The notes beneath the pieces are model-generated. The model had not been told where the DNA came from, did no database searches, and saw only the letters and a program-made list of their open reading frames with translations. A stretch of 64,000 nt of DNA, from NCBI RefSeq assembly GCF_013328345.1, contig NZ_JABULX010000006.1:1-64000 (forward strand), given 5' to 3'. Made by a program: the position numbers and the translations under genes. The DNA comes from Marinifaba aquimaris. Lineage in GTDB: Bacteria > Pseudomonadota > Gammaproteobacteria > Enterobacterales > Alteromonadaceae. Positions 37,994-48,282 of the stretch are shown in pieces (position 1 is the stretch's first letter; every line of letters begins with the position of its first letter).

Positions 37994-38058
37994 AATAAAA
38001 GAATTGATAATCAATACACTAGAAGGGAAAGGCGTTGAACATACAACGCCAAAATAGA

Positions 38059-38412
38059 TTAGAGGTAAAGTTCTACAACCGTTTTAGGTTCCATTTCAAT
38101 ACCATCTAGCTCGGCATTCCAGTTAATGCCAACTAACACGTTTTCGTCATTTAAAGAGACAAGCCAATCTTCAACAAACTCATCAAGTGGGAAAGAAGTC
38201 GGTTTAAACTCAGCCCATTCTTCAACACAGTGAATCACAGCGTCTTGTTCATCAGACCAAAACGGCATTACCTCAGTTTCTTCAAATTCGGTTGAATCAA
38301 CTGATAAAAACTCGCCTTGCTCATTACATAAAGCCCAAACAAGGTTACCTTTTTGGGTTTGGTTGACAAAAACATCCTGATTTTTTTGGATATCATCCGT
38401 TAATTGGCTCAT
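38059..38412 (-). CDS. DUF2750 domain protein
   Basis: 117 residues, soluble and acidic. The DUF2750 pattern is visible: F-V-N-Q-T-Q-K-G-N-L-V-W-A-L, V-M-P-F-W-S-D-E-Q-D-A, and L-D-E-F-V-E-D-W-L. The function of the family is unknown. The frame extends to a TTG at 38445, but the ATG at 38412, with AAGAG eight bases upstream, fits the family start. It looks monocistronic and unrelated to the flagellar genes. Confidence 0.8.
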   Translation of the reverse strand: MSQLTDDIQKNQDVFVNQTQKGNLVWALCNEQGEFLSVDSTEFEETEVMPFWSDEQDAVIHCVEEWAEFKPTSFPLDEFVEDWLVSLNDENVLVGINWNAELDGIEMEPKTVVELYL

Positions 38413-38529
38413 AGCAAAACTCTTTTTAAATAAAAACTGTGACAAATCACAAACATAAACGTGGCTTTAATATAGATGTCATTAAAACAGGATGCCAGCA
38501 CAGAGAATGAATTTTTCGTTACTGGAATG

Positions 38530-39066
38530 TTAACTTGAGTTGGCACTGCAATAACACCCTTTCGCTTGGGAATGGACAATAGCGATAGAACCTACTGTCT
38601 TACTTAACCTAGGTAGTAAGGATTCGACCAAACTATTGGCCGAATTACAAAGCCAACCTTCAGAATATGGACCTAAATAAACGAGCTTCTCTGTTTCATC
38701 AAACATCACTATTGCTGGTGTCGATGGTAGCCAAAATCGCAACCAAGGCTGCTCACTTAAAGATAATGTCTGAACGATTGTTCCTTGCTCTTGCGCTAAT
38801 TGGTCAATTTTTCCTCTTTGAGTTTGCGTCAAACGCGAACACATACACCCTTGCTCATGAATATGAAATACGGTGTTGCCTAACTGTTCAAATTTTTCTT
38901 TAAAGGACAGTTCTAGCCTACGATCAAAATCGGGTTGACTCGACACCTGAGTTAATACCGATTCAGGGTCAAACCAAACGAGCTTGGTTTTCATGTCATT
39001 AACAAGCAGCAGTGTAATCGACACGAGCCAAATACAAAGCAGTAGTAAAAATACCCTAACGGACAT
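38530..39066 (-). CDS. Small membrane-anchored thioredoxin-like protein (DUF6436-like)
   Basis: 178 residues. One N-terminal membrane helix (about 4-22) precedes a periplasmic domain with a C-M-C motif (Cys74, Cys76), a T-P-A-I-V-M-F-D segment like a thioredoxin cis-Pro strand, a single C in G-W-L-C, and a second CxC (C-Y-C) near the end. I assign it tentatively to DUF6436; the redox role is inferred from the Cys pairs and cis-Pro-like segment. It lies one base after the methyl-accepting protein gene, so the two are co-transcribed. Confidence 0.55.
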   Translation of the reverse strand: MSVRVFLLLLCIWLVSITLLLVNDMKTKLVWFDPESVLTQVSSQPDFDRRLELSFKEKFEQLGNTVFHIHEQGCMCSRLTQTQRGKIDQLAQEQGTIVQTLSLSEQPWLRFWLPSTPAIVMFDETEKLVYLGPYSEGWLCNSANSLVESLLPRLSKTVGSIAIVHSQAKGCYCSANSS

Positions 39067-39067
39067 A

Positions 39068-40558
39068 TTAAACAGAGAATCGAGCTAATTGATGACGAAG
39101 GGAGCTGGCCGACTCTGTTAATGAATCGATTTGTTTTTTCGCATCTTGAATATGCCCTTTTTCCGCATTAGATAATTCATTTAGGTAACTGGTTGCCTGA
39201 CTGATATTGTCACTGGTTGCAGACTGTTGTTCGGCAGCAGTCGCTACTGAAGCAATGTTGTCATTAACGGTGGTAATATGGCTATCAACTTCATGCATGC
39301 AGGCTGCCGCTTTATCTGAATTAGCCACAGCGACATTGACCAATTCCAAACACTGCCCCATCAATTCAACCGATGCTTTGGCATCTGTCAGTAACACATT
39401 ACTGACTTCATTGATTTCTTCAGCGTTATTTCTGGTTTTTTGCGCCAATTGCCTAACTTCATCTGCAACCACAGCAAAACCTCTGCCGTGCTCGCCCGCT
39501 CTTGCTGATTCAATAGCAGCATTTAGAGCGAGTAAGTTAGTTTGATCAGACACCGCTGTGATCGCATCCATTACATTAGAAATAAAGTCACAACGCTCAC
39601 TGAGTTCATTTAGTTTTTCACTGGTTGTCGACAATTTACTGCGAAGCTCGCCAATATTATCGCCAGCACTGAGCACAATATCTTTCGCAGAAGACGAGCT
39701 TTCTAACGCTTGGTTGGCATAGACATTTGCTTGCAGCGAACGCTCCGCTACATCTTGAATCGTTGTCGAAAGTTCTTCTATCGCTTGCGCAATATTTTCA
39801 ATTTGTTGAGAGCTATTATAAATCGAATCATGTAAACCATTGGACATGGAGTCGACGTTATCAGATGCACCGTGGACATTTTGACTAATACCCTGAATGT
39901 TGATAATTAATTCTCGAAATGCACAAATGAGCCGACCAAAATCATTTAGTTCCTCATTACCTTTATCAAGATCGATATTTAAATCCAGCTTATCCTGGTT
40001 TTGTAAAATGGAGTCTACGGCATGCGAAAGTTGGAATGCAGCGATTGCTTGCTTGCGATTGATGTTAGCCATGTACATCAGCAATAAAGCCTCAGCGGTA
40101 GCAAAACCGGCGTGAATTAGCAAGATGTAGAACATCAAGTGGCCTTGTTCGAATATAAAAACCCCTGTATTTTGCGTTTGCAACCAAAAAAAGCTGATGT
40201 GGTGTAGGGCAACGACAACCACTGCAGTTAGTATGACTTGCCAATCGCGATAAAAAATGAGAAATGCCAACATTACAAACACTTCAAAGTGTAATTCTGT
40301 CAGCCCCATCGTTTGCTGAATGTGAAGGGTCGTCATCAGTTGCACAGCAATCGCGACGGCATGCTTAGTCAACTTCAAGTTAGGCTGTTTGAAAAGTAGT
40401 AATAAAGGAAATAAAGCGATCGGTAATCCAATGTATATGGCTTGTAAGAGCGTATCGGTAAAGAAGCCGATAAGTATTGCGAGAACTAACTGCGCGAGAA
40501 TGACATATTTAAACACTCTATGCGCATCATGCTCCCATGGGTAGCTAGGAGTAGTCAT
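39068..40558 (-). CDS. Methyl-accepting chemotaxis protein with six-helix membrane sensor
   Basis: 496 residues. About six membrane helices (25-185) have almost no periplasmic domain, and there is no HAMP domain. A cytoplasmic signalling domain follows, with the hairpin tip [19 protein letters not shown] at about residues 340-360. It joins the CheA/CheW array. With no ligand-binding domain outside, it may sense a membrane or cytoplasmic cue; the signal is unknown. GAGGTGATGCC precedes the ATG. Confidence 0.9.
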   Translation of the reverse strand: MTTPSYPWEHDAHRVFKYVILAQLVLAILIGFFTDTLLQAIYIGLPIALFPLLLLFKQPNLKLTKHAVAIAVQLMTTLHIQQTMGLTELHFEVFVMLAFLIFYRDWQVILTAVVVVALHHISFFWLQTQNTGVFIFEQGHLMFYILLIHAGFATAEALLLMYMANINRKQAIAAFQLSHAVDSILQNQDKLDLNIDLDKGNEELNDFGRLICAFRELIINIQGISQNVHGASDNVDSMSNGLHDSIYNSSQQIENIAQAIEELSTTIQDVAERSLQANVYANQALESSSSAKDIVLSAGDNIGELRSKLSTTSEKLNELSERCDFISNVMDAITAVSDQTNLLALNAAIESARAGEHGRGFAVVADEVRQLAQKTRNNAEEINEVSNVLLTDAKASVELMGQCLELVNVAVANSDKAAACMHEVDSHITTVNDNIASVATAAEQQSATSDNISQATSYLNELSNAEKGHIQDAKKQIDSLTESASSLRHQLARFSV

Positions 40559-40628
40559 GGCATCACCTCAGGTTGTTATCGTGCTGAATGTTTTAACGAA
40601 CCTAGTTAGATTTTAGACCACAAAAAGA

Positions 40629-40660
40629 AAAACCCGATGTTATTGCTAACATCGGGTTTT
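40629..40660 (-). terminator. Intrinsic terminator downstream of greA
   Basis: A 14-bp perfect stem, AAAACCCGATGTTA / TAACATCGGGTTTT, with a 4-nt loop and flanking A and T tracts, lies 22 bp past the greA stop. It is usable on both strands but no gene on the plus strand approaches it. Confidence 0.85.
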
Positions 40661-40681
40661 AAAAATTAAAGCAATCAAAGC

Positions 40682-41158
40682 TTAGATGTATTGCACTTCA
40701 CACACTTCGTAATCAACTGGACCACTAGGTGACTGTAATGTGAACTCATCATCGACTTCTTTGCCTATCATGGCACGTGCAATTGGTGAGTTAACTGAAA
40801 CTTTATTTGCTTTTAAGTCAGCTTCGTCATCACCAACGATTTGGTAGGTCACTTCTTCGTCTGTTTCAACATTTAAGATCGTTACCGTAGCACCGAAAAT
40901 AACACGACCATTATTTGGCATTTTAGTTACGTCGATAATTTGAGAGTTTGATAGCTTAGCTTCAATCTCTTGGATACGACCTTCACAAAAACCTTGCTGT
41001 TCACGAGCGGCGTGGTATTCAGCGTTTTCTTTTAAATCACCGTGTTCACGAGCATCTGCAATATCAGCGATGATCTTAGGACGCTTTACCGTCTTAAGTT
41101 CGTTTAATTCAGCTCGGAGCGCATCGGCTCCGGCTGCTGTCATAGGTACTTGGTTCAT
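40682..41158 (-). CDS. greA: Transcription elongation factor GreA
   Basis: 158 residues. The N-terminal coiled coil carries the acidic tip ([14 protein letters not shown]) and a C-terminal FKBP-like domain ends P-S-G-P-V-D-Y-E-V. It rescues backtracked RNA polymerase by stimulating transcript cleavage. It follows carB by 11 bp, so carA-carB-greA probably form one unit. Confidence 0.97.
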   Translation of the reverse strand: MNQVPMTAAGADALRAELNELKTVKRPKIIADIADAREHGDLKENAEYHAAREQQGFCEGRIQEIEAKLSNSQIIDVTKMPNNGRVIFGATVTILNVETDEEVTYQIVGDDEADLKANKVSVNSPIARAMIGKEVDDEFTLQSPSGPVDYEVCEVQYI

Positions 41159-41169
41159 CCGTAATAACC

Positions 41170-44100
41170 TTAGTTAACGCGAGCGTGTAACTCTTGTACT
41201 GAAGTAACTGTATTTCTGTCGTCTGCTTTGTGTGCCATACATGCTGCAAATGCTGCATTTAAAGTGGTTGTATAAGCCACTTTATTTAACAACGCGCTAC
41301 GACGAATTTGTACTGAATCAGTAATTGCCTGACGACCTTCAGTCGTATTCACAATATAGCTGTACTCATTATTTTTGATGTTATCAACAATATGAGGACG
41401 ACCTTCAAGTACTTTATTTACTTTGCGGACATCTAAACCAGCATCAGCTAATACGTCAGCAGTACCACCAGTTGCATCTAGCTCATAGCCTAGATCTGCT
41501 AAGTTCTTCGCTAATTCAACAACGCGTTTCTTATCGCTATCACGAACAGATAATAACGCACGACCTGACTTAGGAATGACGTCATTTGCGCCAAGGCTTG
41601 CTTTAGCAGATGCTTCAGCGAATGTATTACCTACACCCATAACCTCACCTGTAGAGCGCATTTCAGGGCCTAAGATAGGGTCAACACCAGGGAATTTAGC
41701 AAATGGAATCACCACCTCTTTTACCGAGTAGAAAGGTGGGATCACTTCTTGTGTGAAACCTTGTGATTCAAGAGACTGGCCAGCCATAACACGTGCAGCA
41801 ATTTTAGCTAACGGAACACTTGTCGCTTTCGATACGAAAGGAACAGTACGCGCGCCACGAGGGTTAACTTCGATTAAGTAGATAACGCCATCTTTAACCG
41901 CGAACTGAGTATTCATCAGACCCACTACACCAAGTTCGAAAGCTAACTTTTTCACTTGCTCACGCATTTGGTCTTGGATTTCAGCGCTCAATGTATAAGG
42001 AGGTAATGAACATGCTGAGTCACCTGAGTGAACACCTGCCTGCTCGATATGCTCCATGATACCGCCGATAACGACTTGCTCACCGTCACATACCGCATCG
42101 ATATCAACTTCAACCGCATCGTCTAAGAAACGGTCTAGTAATACTGGTGAATCGTTAGATACTTGTACCGCTTCGTTTAAGTAGCGTTTCAAGTCAGCAA
42201 TGTCGTATACGATTTCCATCGCACGACCACCTAATACGTAAGATGGACGAACAACCATAGGAAAGCCAATCTTCTCAGCTTCTGATAGCGCTTGTTCCAT
42301 ATTACTTACAGTTGCATTTTCAGGCTGTTTTAAACCTAAACGGTCAACCGCTTGTTGGAAACGCTCACGGTCTTCTGCACGGTCAATTGCATCAGGTGAA
42401 GTACCAATAATAGGTACGCCAGCGGCTTCTAAAGCACGTGCTAATTTAAGTGGTGTTTGACCACCAAACTGTACAATCACACCTTTTGGCTTTTCTAAAC
42501 GTACGATTTCTAATACGTCTTCAAGTGTAACCGGTTCGAAGTATAAGCGATCTGATGTGTCATAGTCGGTAGAAACCGTTTCAGGGTTACAGTTAACCAT
42601 GATTGTCTCATAACCGTCTTCTTGTAATGCCATAGAAGCATGTACACAACAGTAATCAAATTCGATACCTTGACCGATACGGTTAGGACCACCACCTAAT
42701 ACGATAATTTTATCTTTATCAGTTGGTTGTGCTTCACACTCTTCATCATAAGTAGAGTACATGTAAGCAGTAGACGTTGAGAATTCTGCCGCACAAGTAT
42801 CAACACGCTTGTAAACCGGTAAGATCTCTAATGCTTGACGCTTCTTGCGTACTTCGCTTTCAGAAACACCAATTAACTCTGCAATGCGCTTATCAGCAAA
42901 GCCTTTGCGTTTTAAGCCAAATAAGAAGTCTTTTGTTAAGCCAGCCATGCCTTTTTCGCTGATGGCTTTTTCGCTTAAGATTAAGTCTTCAATTTGAACT
43001 AAGAACCAACGGTCAATCTTAGTTAACTTGAAGATATCTTCTACAGACATGCCTAAACGGAATGCATCAGCGATATACCAGATACGCTCAGCACCGGCAT
43101 CTGTTAACTCATGTGTAATTTTTGTTTTAGCGTCGCTATCGTTTAAGTCAACAATAGGGTCAAAACCTGATACGCCTACTTCTAAACCGCGTAATGCTTT
43201 TTGCATAGATTCTTGTTGGTTACGACCAATCGCCATTACCTCACCTACTGACTTCATCTGAGTCGTTAAGCGATCGTTAGAACCTGCGAATTTTTCGAAG
43301 TTAAAACGTGGGATCTTAGTCACAACGTAATCGATAGATGGTTCGAATGACGCCGGCGTCTTACCACCAGTGATATCGTTTTGTAGTTCATCTAACGTGA
43401 AACCAACAGCTAACTTAGCTGCGATTTTCGCAATTGGGAAACCAGTTGCTTTTGAAGCTAATGCAGATGAACGCGATACACGTGGGTTCATTTCGATGAT
43501 AACCATACGACCTGTATCTGGGCAGATACCGAACTGTACATTTGAACCACCTGTTTCAACACCAATTTCACGCAATACCGCTAAAGAAGCGTTACGCATT
43601 AACTGATATTCTTTATCCGTTAATGTTTGCGCTGGTGCAACTGTGATTGAGTCACCCGTGTGAATACCCATAGGGTCGAAGTTTTCGATAGAACATACGA
43701 TGATACAGTTGTCGTTTTTATCACGAACCACTTCCATCTCGTATTCTTTCCAACCGATTAATGAAGCATCGATTAATAATTCATTTGTTGGTGATAAGTC
43801 TAAACCACGTGTACAAATTTCTTCGAACTCTTCTTGGTTATAAGCGATACCACCACCTGTACCCCCCATAGTGAATGATGGGCGAATGATGCATGGGTAA
43901 CCTAAACGCGAAACCGCGCCTAGTGCTTCTTCCATAGAGTGAGCGATTTCAGCTTTTGGTGTTTCTAAACCAATGTTCTTCATCGCTTTGTCGAAGCGGT
44001 CACGGTCTTCTGCTTTATCAATTGCATCAGCCGTTGCACCGATCATCTCAACACCGTGCTCTTTTAACACACCGTGCTTATCTAAATCTAAAGCACAGTT

Positions 44101-44388
44101 AAGTGCAGTCTGACCACCCATAGTCGGTAAGATTGCATCTGGCTTTTCTTTTTCAATGATTTTAGCAACCACTTCCCAGTGAATTGGCTCGATGTAAGTA
44201 GCATCCGCCATTTCTGGGTCAGTCATAATCGTTGCAGGGTTAGAGTTAACTAAGATAACTCGGTAACCTTCTTCACGTAGTGCTTTACAAGCTTGAGTAC
44301 CAGAGTAATCAAACTCACAGGCCTGACCGATTACAATCGGGCCAGCGCCTAAAATCAAAATACTTTTTATGTCAGTACGTTTTGGCAT
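41170..44388 (-). CDS. carB: Carbamoyl-phosphate synthase large subunit CarB
   Basis: 1072 residues with two ATP-grasp halves (about 1-400 and 553-935), an oligomerisation domain between them and a C-terminal MGS-like allosteric domain (about 936-1072). It makes carbamoyl phosphate from bicarbonate, ammonia delivered by CarA and two ATP, for pyrimidine and arginine synthesis. The length is normal. Confidence 0.98.
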   Translation of the reverse strand: MPKRTDIKSILILGAGPIVIGQACEFDYSGTQACKALREEGYRVILVNSNPATIMTDPEMADATYIEPIHWEVVAKIIEKEKPDAILPTMGGQTALNCALDLDKHGVLKEHGVEMIGATADAIDKAEDRDRFDKAMKNIGLETPKAEIAHSMEEALGAVSRLGYPCIIRPSFTMGGTGGGIAYNQEEFEEICTRGLDLSPTNELLIDASLIGWKEYEMEVVRDKNDNCIIVCSIENFDPMGIHTGDSITVAPAQTLTDKEYQLMRNASLAVLREIGVETGGSNVQFGICPDTGRMVIIEMNPRVSRSSALASKATGFPIAKIAAKLAVGFTLDELQNDITGGKTPASFEPSIDYVVTKIPRFNFEKFAGSNDRLTTQMKSVGEVMAIGRNQQESMQKALRGLEVGVSGFDPIVDLNDSDAKTKITHELTDAGAERIWYIADAFRLGMSVEDIFKLTKIDRWFLVQIEDLILSEKAISEKGMAGLTKDFLFGLKRKGFADKRIAELIGVSESEVRKKRQALEILPVYKRVDTCAAEFSTSTAYMYSTYDEECEAQPTDKDKIIVLGGGPNRIGQGIEFDYCCVHASMALQEDGYETIMVNCNPETVSTDYDTSDRLYFEPVTLEDVLEIVRLEKPKGVIVQFGGQTPLKLARALEAAGVPIIGTSPDAIDRAEDRERFQQAVDRLGLKQPENATVSNMEQALSEAEKIGFPMVVRPSYVLGGRAMEIVYDIADLKRYLNEAVQVSNDSPVLLDRFLDDAVEVDIDAVCDGEQVVIGGIMEHIEQAGVHSGDSACSLPPYTLSAEIQDQMREQVKKLAFELGVVGLMNTQFAVKDGVIYLIEVNPRGARTVPFVSKATSVPLAKIAARVMAGQSLESQGFTQEVIPPFYSVKEVVIPFAKFPGVDPILGPEMRSTGEVMGVGNTFAEASAKASLGANDVIPKSGRALLSVRDSDKKRVVELAKNLADLGYELDATGGTADVLADAGLDVRKVNKVLEGRPHIVDNIKNNEYSYIVNTTEGRQAITDSVQIRRSALLNKVAYTTTLNAAFAACMAHKADDRNTVTSVQELHARVN

Positions 44389-44418
44389 TATCGTCTCTCA
44401 AAACTTTCAATATTAGGG

Positions 44419-45549
44419 CTAGGCTTTACGCGCTTGCATTAATTCGATGAAATGGTCGAAAACTGGTGCAACATCGTGCGGACCAGGACTCGCTTCAGGG
44501 TGACCTTGGAAACTAAATGCAGGCTTGTCAGTACGGTGGATACCTTGAAGTGACCCATCGAATAAAGACTTATGCGTTGCTTTTAAGTTCGCAGGCAAGC
44601 TTGTTTCATCAACTGCGAAACCGTGGTTTTGGCTTGTAATCATAACCGTACCCTTTTCAATGTCTTGAACTGGGTGGTTAGCACCGTGATGACCAAATTT
44701 CATTTTCACAGTTTGCGCACCACTTGCTAATGCAAGTAATTGGTGACCTAAACAAATACCGAATACTGGAATATCTGTTTCTAAAATTTCTTTGATAGCT
44801 GTAATTGCATAATCACATGGCTCTGGGTCACCAGGACCATTTGATAAGAAAATACCATCTGGGTTTAAAGCTAAAACATCTTTGGCAGGTGTTTGAGCAG
44901 GTACAACTGTTAACTTAACACCGCGGTCCACTAACATACGAGAGATGTTGCGTTTAATACCGAAGTCATAAGCAACAACGTGGAATTGACCTTCCTCTGC
45001 TGGTGTCACATGGCCTTGACCTAACTGCCAAGAGCCTTCAGTCCAGTTGTATTGTTCTTTTACTGTTACTTCTTTGGCTAAATCCATGCCTTTTAAGCCA
45101 GGGAACGCTTTTGCTTTCCCTAGTGCTTCCGTCGCATCTTCAGTGCCTGTAATTAAACAACCGTTTTGCGCACCTTTCTCACGTAAAATACGTGTTAACT
45201 TACGCGTATCAATATCAGCGATAGCAACGATATTACGTTGAGCTAAGTAATCACTTAGGCTTTGCTGGTTACGGAAGTTTGAAGCTAATAAAGGAAGGTC
45301 ACGAATCACTAAGCCTTTAGCCCAGATTTGAGAAGATTCTTCATCTTCATCATTGGTACCTGTGTTACCAATGTGTGGGTAAGTTAAAGTAACGATTTGT
45401 TCTGCGTATGAAGGATCAGTAAGAATCTCTTGATAACCTGTCATTGAAGTGTTGAATACCACCTCACCAACAGATACGCCTTTTGCACCAATTGAAGTGC
45501 CTTTAAATACAGTACCATCTTCGAGTACTAACAGGGCAGTTTCAGCCAA
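44419..45549 (-). CDS. carA: Carbamoyl-phosphate synthase small subunit CarA (glutaminase)
   Basis: 376 residues. The N-terminal CarA domain ([12 protein letters not shown]) precedes a class I glutamine amidotransferase domain with the nucleophile Cys in G-I-C-L-G-H-Q and the catalytic H-P-E. It supplies ammonia to CarB. The frame is open to 45603, but TTG at 45549, preceded by AGGAGG at ideal spacing, gives the family N terminus. A terminator-like hairpin lies immediately upstream of this ribosome binding site. Confidence 0.96.
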   Translation of the reverse strand: MAETALLVLEDGTVFKGTSIGAKGVSVGEVVFNTSMTGYQEILTDPSYAEQIVTLTYPHIGNTGTNDEDEESSQIWAKGLVIRDLPLLASNFRNQQSLSDYLAQRNIVAIADIDTRKLTRILREKGAQNGCLITGTEDATEALGKAKAFPGLKGMDLAKEVTVKEQYNWTEGSWQLGQGHVTPAEEGQFHVVAYDFGIKRNISRMLVDRGVKLTVVPAQTPAKDVLALNPDGIFLSNGPGDPEPCDYAITAIKEILETDIPVFGICLGHQLLALASGAQTVKMKFGHHGANHPVQDIEKGTVMITSQNHGFAVDETSLPANLKATHKSLFDGSLQGIHRTDKPAFSFQGHPEASPGPHDVAPVFDHFIELMQARKA

Positions 45550-45567
45550 AACAGCCTCCTGAGCATT

Positions 45568-45600
45568 AAAAAACGGGGCCTCTGCTAGGGCGCACCGTTT
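45568..45600 (-). promoter_or_regulatory. Candidate transcription attenuator directly before carA
   Basis: On the minus strand, AAACGG (from 45600) pairs with CCGTTT (ending at 45571). An inner GCC/GGC pairing sits inside it, and T6 follows (45573-45568). This has the form of an intrinsic terminator yet lies 3-4 bases before the Shine-Dalgarno region of carA, so it should stop transcription before the gene unless disrupted. The T-rich stretch just upstream and a 12-codon open frame ending 4 bases before the stem recall pyrBI-type UTP-sensitive attenuation; the mechanism is inferred. Confidence 0.5.
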
Positions 45601-45604
45601 CAAA

Positions 45605-45643
45605 TTAAGATAAAAAATTTTGCTTTAGGTAAATCTTGCGCAT
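45605..45643 (-). other. Possible carA leader peptide
   Basis: ATG-initiated frame of 12 codons ([12 protein letters not shown]) whose stop lies 4 bases before the attenuator-like stem. A ribosome at the stop would cover the 5' arm. No Shine-Dalgarno is visible before the ATG, which is the main reason for doubt. Confidence 0.25.
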
Positions 45644-45691
45644 TGTAGTTGATTATTCAGATTAACGCCATAAAAATTTACATAAATGCAT

Positions 45692-45730
45692 AAAAAAAGG
45701 TTTTACCGTGAAAAACACGATAAAACCTTT
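45692..45730 (-). terminator. Strong intrinsic terminator in the dapB-carA interval
   Basis: On the minus strand AAAGGTTTTA pairs perfectly with TAAAACCTTT around an inner CGTG/CACG stem, and T7 follows. It lies about 275 bp after the dapB stop and about 145 bp before the carA start. It may end dapB readthrough, end a small leader RNA, or be a first attenuator. Confidence 0.75.
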
Positions 45731-46005
45731 AAAAATAACGCTTTACTAATATTGATTAAGCTTTCTTACGTTAAGTTTAACGATACTTTTAATGAATCAA
45801 AGTTAAACTAAGCATCGATGAAGTCTTTAACCTATAAGCGATTACATAAAAATGTCACAATTTAAGTTAGTGCTTTTAACTCTCTTACCTAAAAATAAAA
45901 TTAGTTGAAGATAGTTGATCGTTAAACTTAGCTCAGTGATCTAAACTGATCGACTTAAACATAAAAAAGACTAAAAAACGCCCTCTCTAGACGACAGGTT
46001 ATTGT
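45731..46005. other. AT-rich non-coding stretch between dapB and carA with related repeats
   Basis: No gene is seen. A 13-bp inverted pair, TAAGTTTAACGAT (45772-45784) and ATCGTTAAACTTA (45918-45930), is present. A third related copy, GTTAAACTAAGC, lies near 45802. On the minus strand just after dapB a weak hairpin (CGTC/GGCG) followed by T6 at about 45974-45990 may be the dapB terminator. The distal part presumably contains the carAB promoter, which I could not place with confidence. Confidence 0.45.
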
Positions 46006-46824
46006 TTAACCTTTTAGGCCTAATACATCTTGCATATCGTAAAGCTTAACATCTCTACCTTTTAACCAAAGCGCAGCACGAACTGCACCTTTAGCAAACG
46101 TCAAGCGGCTTGACGCTTTGTGCGTAATCTCAATACGCTCACCAATGTCTGCAAACATTGCGGTATGCTCACCGACAATATCACCCGCACGGACAGTAGC
46201 AAAACCGATTGAATCACGATCACGCTCGCCAGTATCACCTTTACGCTCCCACACTGCGACTTTGTCTAAATCGCGATCTAACTCTTCAGCAATCGCTTGG
46301 CCTAGCATAAGCGCTGTACCAGATGGTGCATCTTTTTTGAATCTGTGGTGTGCTTCCCAGATCTCAATATCTGTGTAATCACCCATCACACGAGCAGCTG
46401 TTTTTAATAAGTTCACCAATAAGTTAACCCCCACACTCATGTTGTAAGCGAAAACAATTGGAATATGCTTAGCTGCGTCATCAATTTTTGCTAATTGCTC
46501 TTTTGATAAACCCGTTGTGCCAATAACAATTGGTTTTTTATTGGCCACACACCAACCAAGATTGGCCATACATGCATCAGGTAAAGTGAAGTCGATATAA
46601 ACATCGGCATCAGCATTTGCTGAAGATTGAGCCACTGTCGCTAAATCTATTTTGCCGATGCCAGCAATTTCACCTGCATCAATACCCTTGAAACTAGATG
46701 TATCACGAACTAAAGCTTGAGTTAAATTTGCTTGCTCTTCATTATGACCTGCTTCAATTAAAGCACGTCCCATACGCCCATTGGCGCCAAAAATACCGAT
46801 ACTGATAGATTCGCTCACAGCCAT
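46006..46824 (-). CDS. dapB: 4-Hydroxy-tetrahydrodipicolinate reductase DapB
   Basis: 272 residues. The N-terminal NAD(P)H-binding motif [11 protein letters not shown] and the substrate motif [15 protein letters not shown] are clear. It acts in lysine and diaminopimelate synthesis. It is monocistronic or weakly linked to carAB, which follows some 450 bp downstream. Confidence 0.97.
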   Translation of the reverse strand: MAVSESISIGIFGANGRMGRALIEAGHNEEQANLTQALVRDTSSFKGIDAGEIAGIGKIDLATVAQSSANADADVYIDFTLPDACMANLGWCVANKKPIVIGTTGLSKEQLAKIDDAAKHIPIVFAYNMSVGVNLLVNLLKTAARVMGDYTDIEIWEAHHRFKKDAPSGTALMLGQAIAEELDRDLDKVAVWERKGDTGERDRDSIGFATVRAGDIVGEHTAMFADIGERIEITHKASSRLTFAKGAVRAALWLKGRDVKLYDMQDVLGLKG

Positions 46825-47104
46825 TCCTAGTTAATCATTTGTTCTTTTTAATTGCGCGCATTTTAAACTGAGCGCAGCAGGAATAAAACCATTAATAACT
46901 TATATTGGTGCAACAGCTGTTCATCCAAAAGTTGTCGATAGTTTTTACACAAGTTAAATTATGGTGGGTTACTAAAAACCTAACTAACTACTTTATATAC
47001 ATAATTATTTTGAGGCATTAATTATGCAAATATTTTAGATCCCTCGTTTATGATGTTTTGAGCGACTTACTTTTCACGTCAAATTGATGAAAAAGGAAGT
47101 AAAA
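46825..47104. other. Intergenic region between divergent dapB and the tail-collar operon
   Basis: 280 bp without a gene. It must contain the dapB promoter (minus) and the promoter of the exported tail-collar operon (plus). It is AT-rich and has no repeat or terminator I can defend. Confidence 0.4.
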
Positions 47105-47689
47105 ATGAAACAGCTATTCAAATATTTAAGTAGTTTTCTCGTTATCTCAAGCTGCCTCTTTGGTGTAAACAAAGTACATGCTTTTGAACCATTCATCGGT
47201 GAAATACGCTATTTTGCTGGTAATTTTGCCCCAAGAGGCTGGGCATTATGTGATGGTCAACTCCTACAAATAAGCCAATATTCCGCTTTATTCTCTATTC
47301 TTGGTACCACTTATGGTGGGGATGGCAGAACAACATTTGGCTTACCTGACATGCGAGGCAGGAGCGCAATGCACCCCGGTAATGGTCCAGATCTAACATC
47401 TCGAAGGCTAGGACAAGAGCTAGGTGTTGAAGAAGTTGTATTAACAACAGCTCAATTACCCAGCCATTCACATACATTAAATGCTTCTACAGACTCAGGT
47501 GACAATACAACACCAGTAGGTGATAGCCTCGCTTCTGAGCGCATTTTTAATTCAGAGACACCCGATGCTGCCATGCATCCATCATCTATCGGCCCGTCGG
47601 GTCAGAACGCCCCTATTGATAATATTCAACCCTCTCTAGTTGTTAACTGCATCATTGCACTTGAAGGCACGTATCCAAGTAGGAGCTAG
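47105..47689 (+). CDS. Exported phage-tail-collar-domain protein, copy 1
   Basis: 194 residues. A signal peptide (about 1-26, ending V-H-A) is followed by a complete tail-collar domain: G-E-I-R-Y-F-A-G-N-F-A-P-R-G-W-A-L-C-D-G, the G-T-T-Y-G-G-D-G-R-T-T-F-G-L-P-D-M-R-G-R core, and S-H-S-H. The domain occurs at phage tail-fibre collars and in microcystin-dependent-protein relatives. Here export and the lack of other phage genes point to a cell-surface or secreted role, not a virion part. The start is ATG at 47105, with AAGGAAG upstream; the frame is open to a TTG at 47084. The function is unknown. Confidence 0.8.
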   Translation: MKQLFKYLSSFLVISSCLFGVNKVHAFEPFIGEIRYFAGNFAPRGWALCDGQLLQISQYSALFSILGTTYGGDGRTTFGLPDMRGRSAMHPGNGPDLTSRRLGQELGVEEVVLTTAQLPSHSHTLNASTDSGDNTTPVGDSLASERIFNSETPDAAMHPSSIGPSGQNAPIDNIQPSLVVNCIIALEGTYPSRS

Positions 47690-47697
47690 GAGGAAAT

Positions 47698-48273
47698 ATG
47701 AATAAAGTTATAGCACTTATATTAACTCTGATAAGTGGCAGTGTTTTTAGCCAAGCATTTATAGGCGAAATCCGTTTTTTTGCTGGCAACTTTGCCCCTG
47801 ATGGTTGGGCGTTGTGTGACGGCCAGCTATTACCTATCAATCAGAACCAAGCGTTATTTTCTATTTTGGGTACCACTTATGGAGGTGATGGTAGAACTAC
47901 CTTCGCGTTGCCAGATATGAGAGGTCGAATTCCTCTACACGCTGGTGAAGGCCCAACATTGACGGACAGAAATTTAGGCGAAAAATTTGGTGTTGAGAAT
48001 CGCACCTTAACGGCAGCACAAATGTCCTCTCATAGCCACGCACTCAATGCGGAACAGACGAGAGCAAGAACTTCATCTCCACAAGGAAATGCAATTGCCA
48101 TAACTCGTCGCAGAGTCAATGTTTATGATTCTAACGTGCAAAACGGGCTCGATGCTCTACACTCAAATTCTATCACCAGCCAAGGTGGTGGAAATGAGAT
48201 CACTAACATTCAACCTTCGTTAAACATAAATTGCATTATTGCTGTGACTGGCACCTTTCCAAGTCGTTCATAG
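47698..48273 (+). CDS. Exported phage-tail-collar-domain protein, copy 2
   Basis: 191 residues, a tandem paralogue of the preceding gene. It has a shorter signal peptide (about 1-19, ending F-S-Q-A), the same collar core (G-W-A-L-C-D-G-Q-L-L-P-I, G-T-T-Y-G-G-D-G-R) and the same end pattern (N-I-Q-P-S-L, N-C-I-I-A, P-S-R-S). The segment between S-H-S-H and N-I-Q-P-S-L has diverged most and is the likely variable surface. It follows by 8 bp with AGGAGG, so it is co-translated. The two conserved Cys suggest one shared disulfide. Confidence 0.8.
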   Translation: MNKVIALILTLISGSVFSQAFIGEIRFFAGNFAPDGWALCDGQLLPINQNQALFSILGTTYGGDGRTTFALPDMRGRIPLHAGEGPTLTDRNLGEKFGVENRTLTAAQMSSHSHALNAEQTRARTSSPQGNAIAITRRRVNVYDSNVQNGLDALHSNSITSQGGGNEITNIQPSLNINCIIAVTGTFPSRS

Positions 48274-48282
48274 GAGAAAACC

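Noticed and set aside
40559-40625. Sigma-28 promoter before the methyl-accepting protein gene
   Set aside because: A CACGATAA sequence resembles the -10 element, but no TAAAGTTT-like -35 is present at the required spacing.
45612-45690. Arginine-repressor box before carA
   Set aside because: TGAATAATCA and TGCATTTATG resemble half sites, but no full 18-bp palindrome with proper spacing can be seen.
47105-48273. Prophage tail genes
   Set aside because: Only two collar-domain genes occur, both with signal peptides; no integrase, capsid, portal, lysis or attachment site is nearby.
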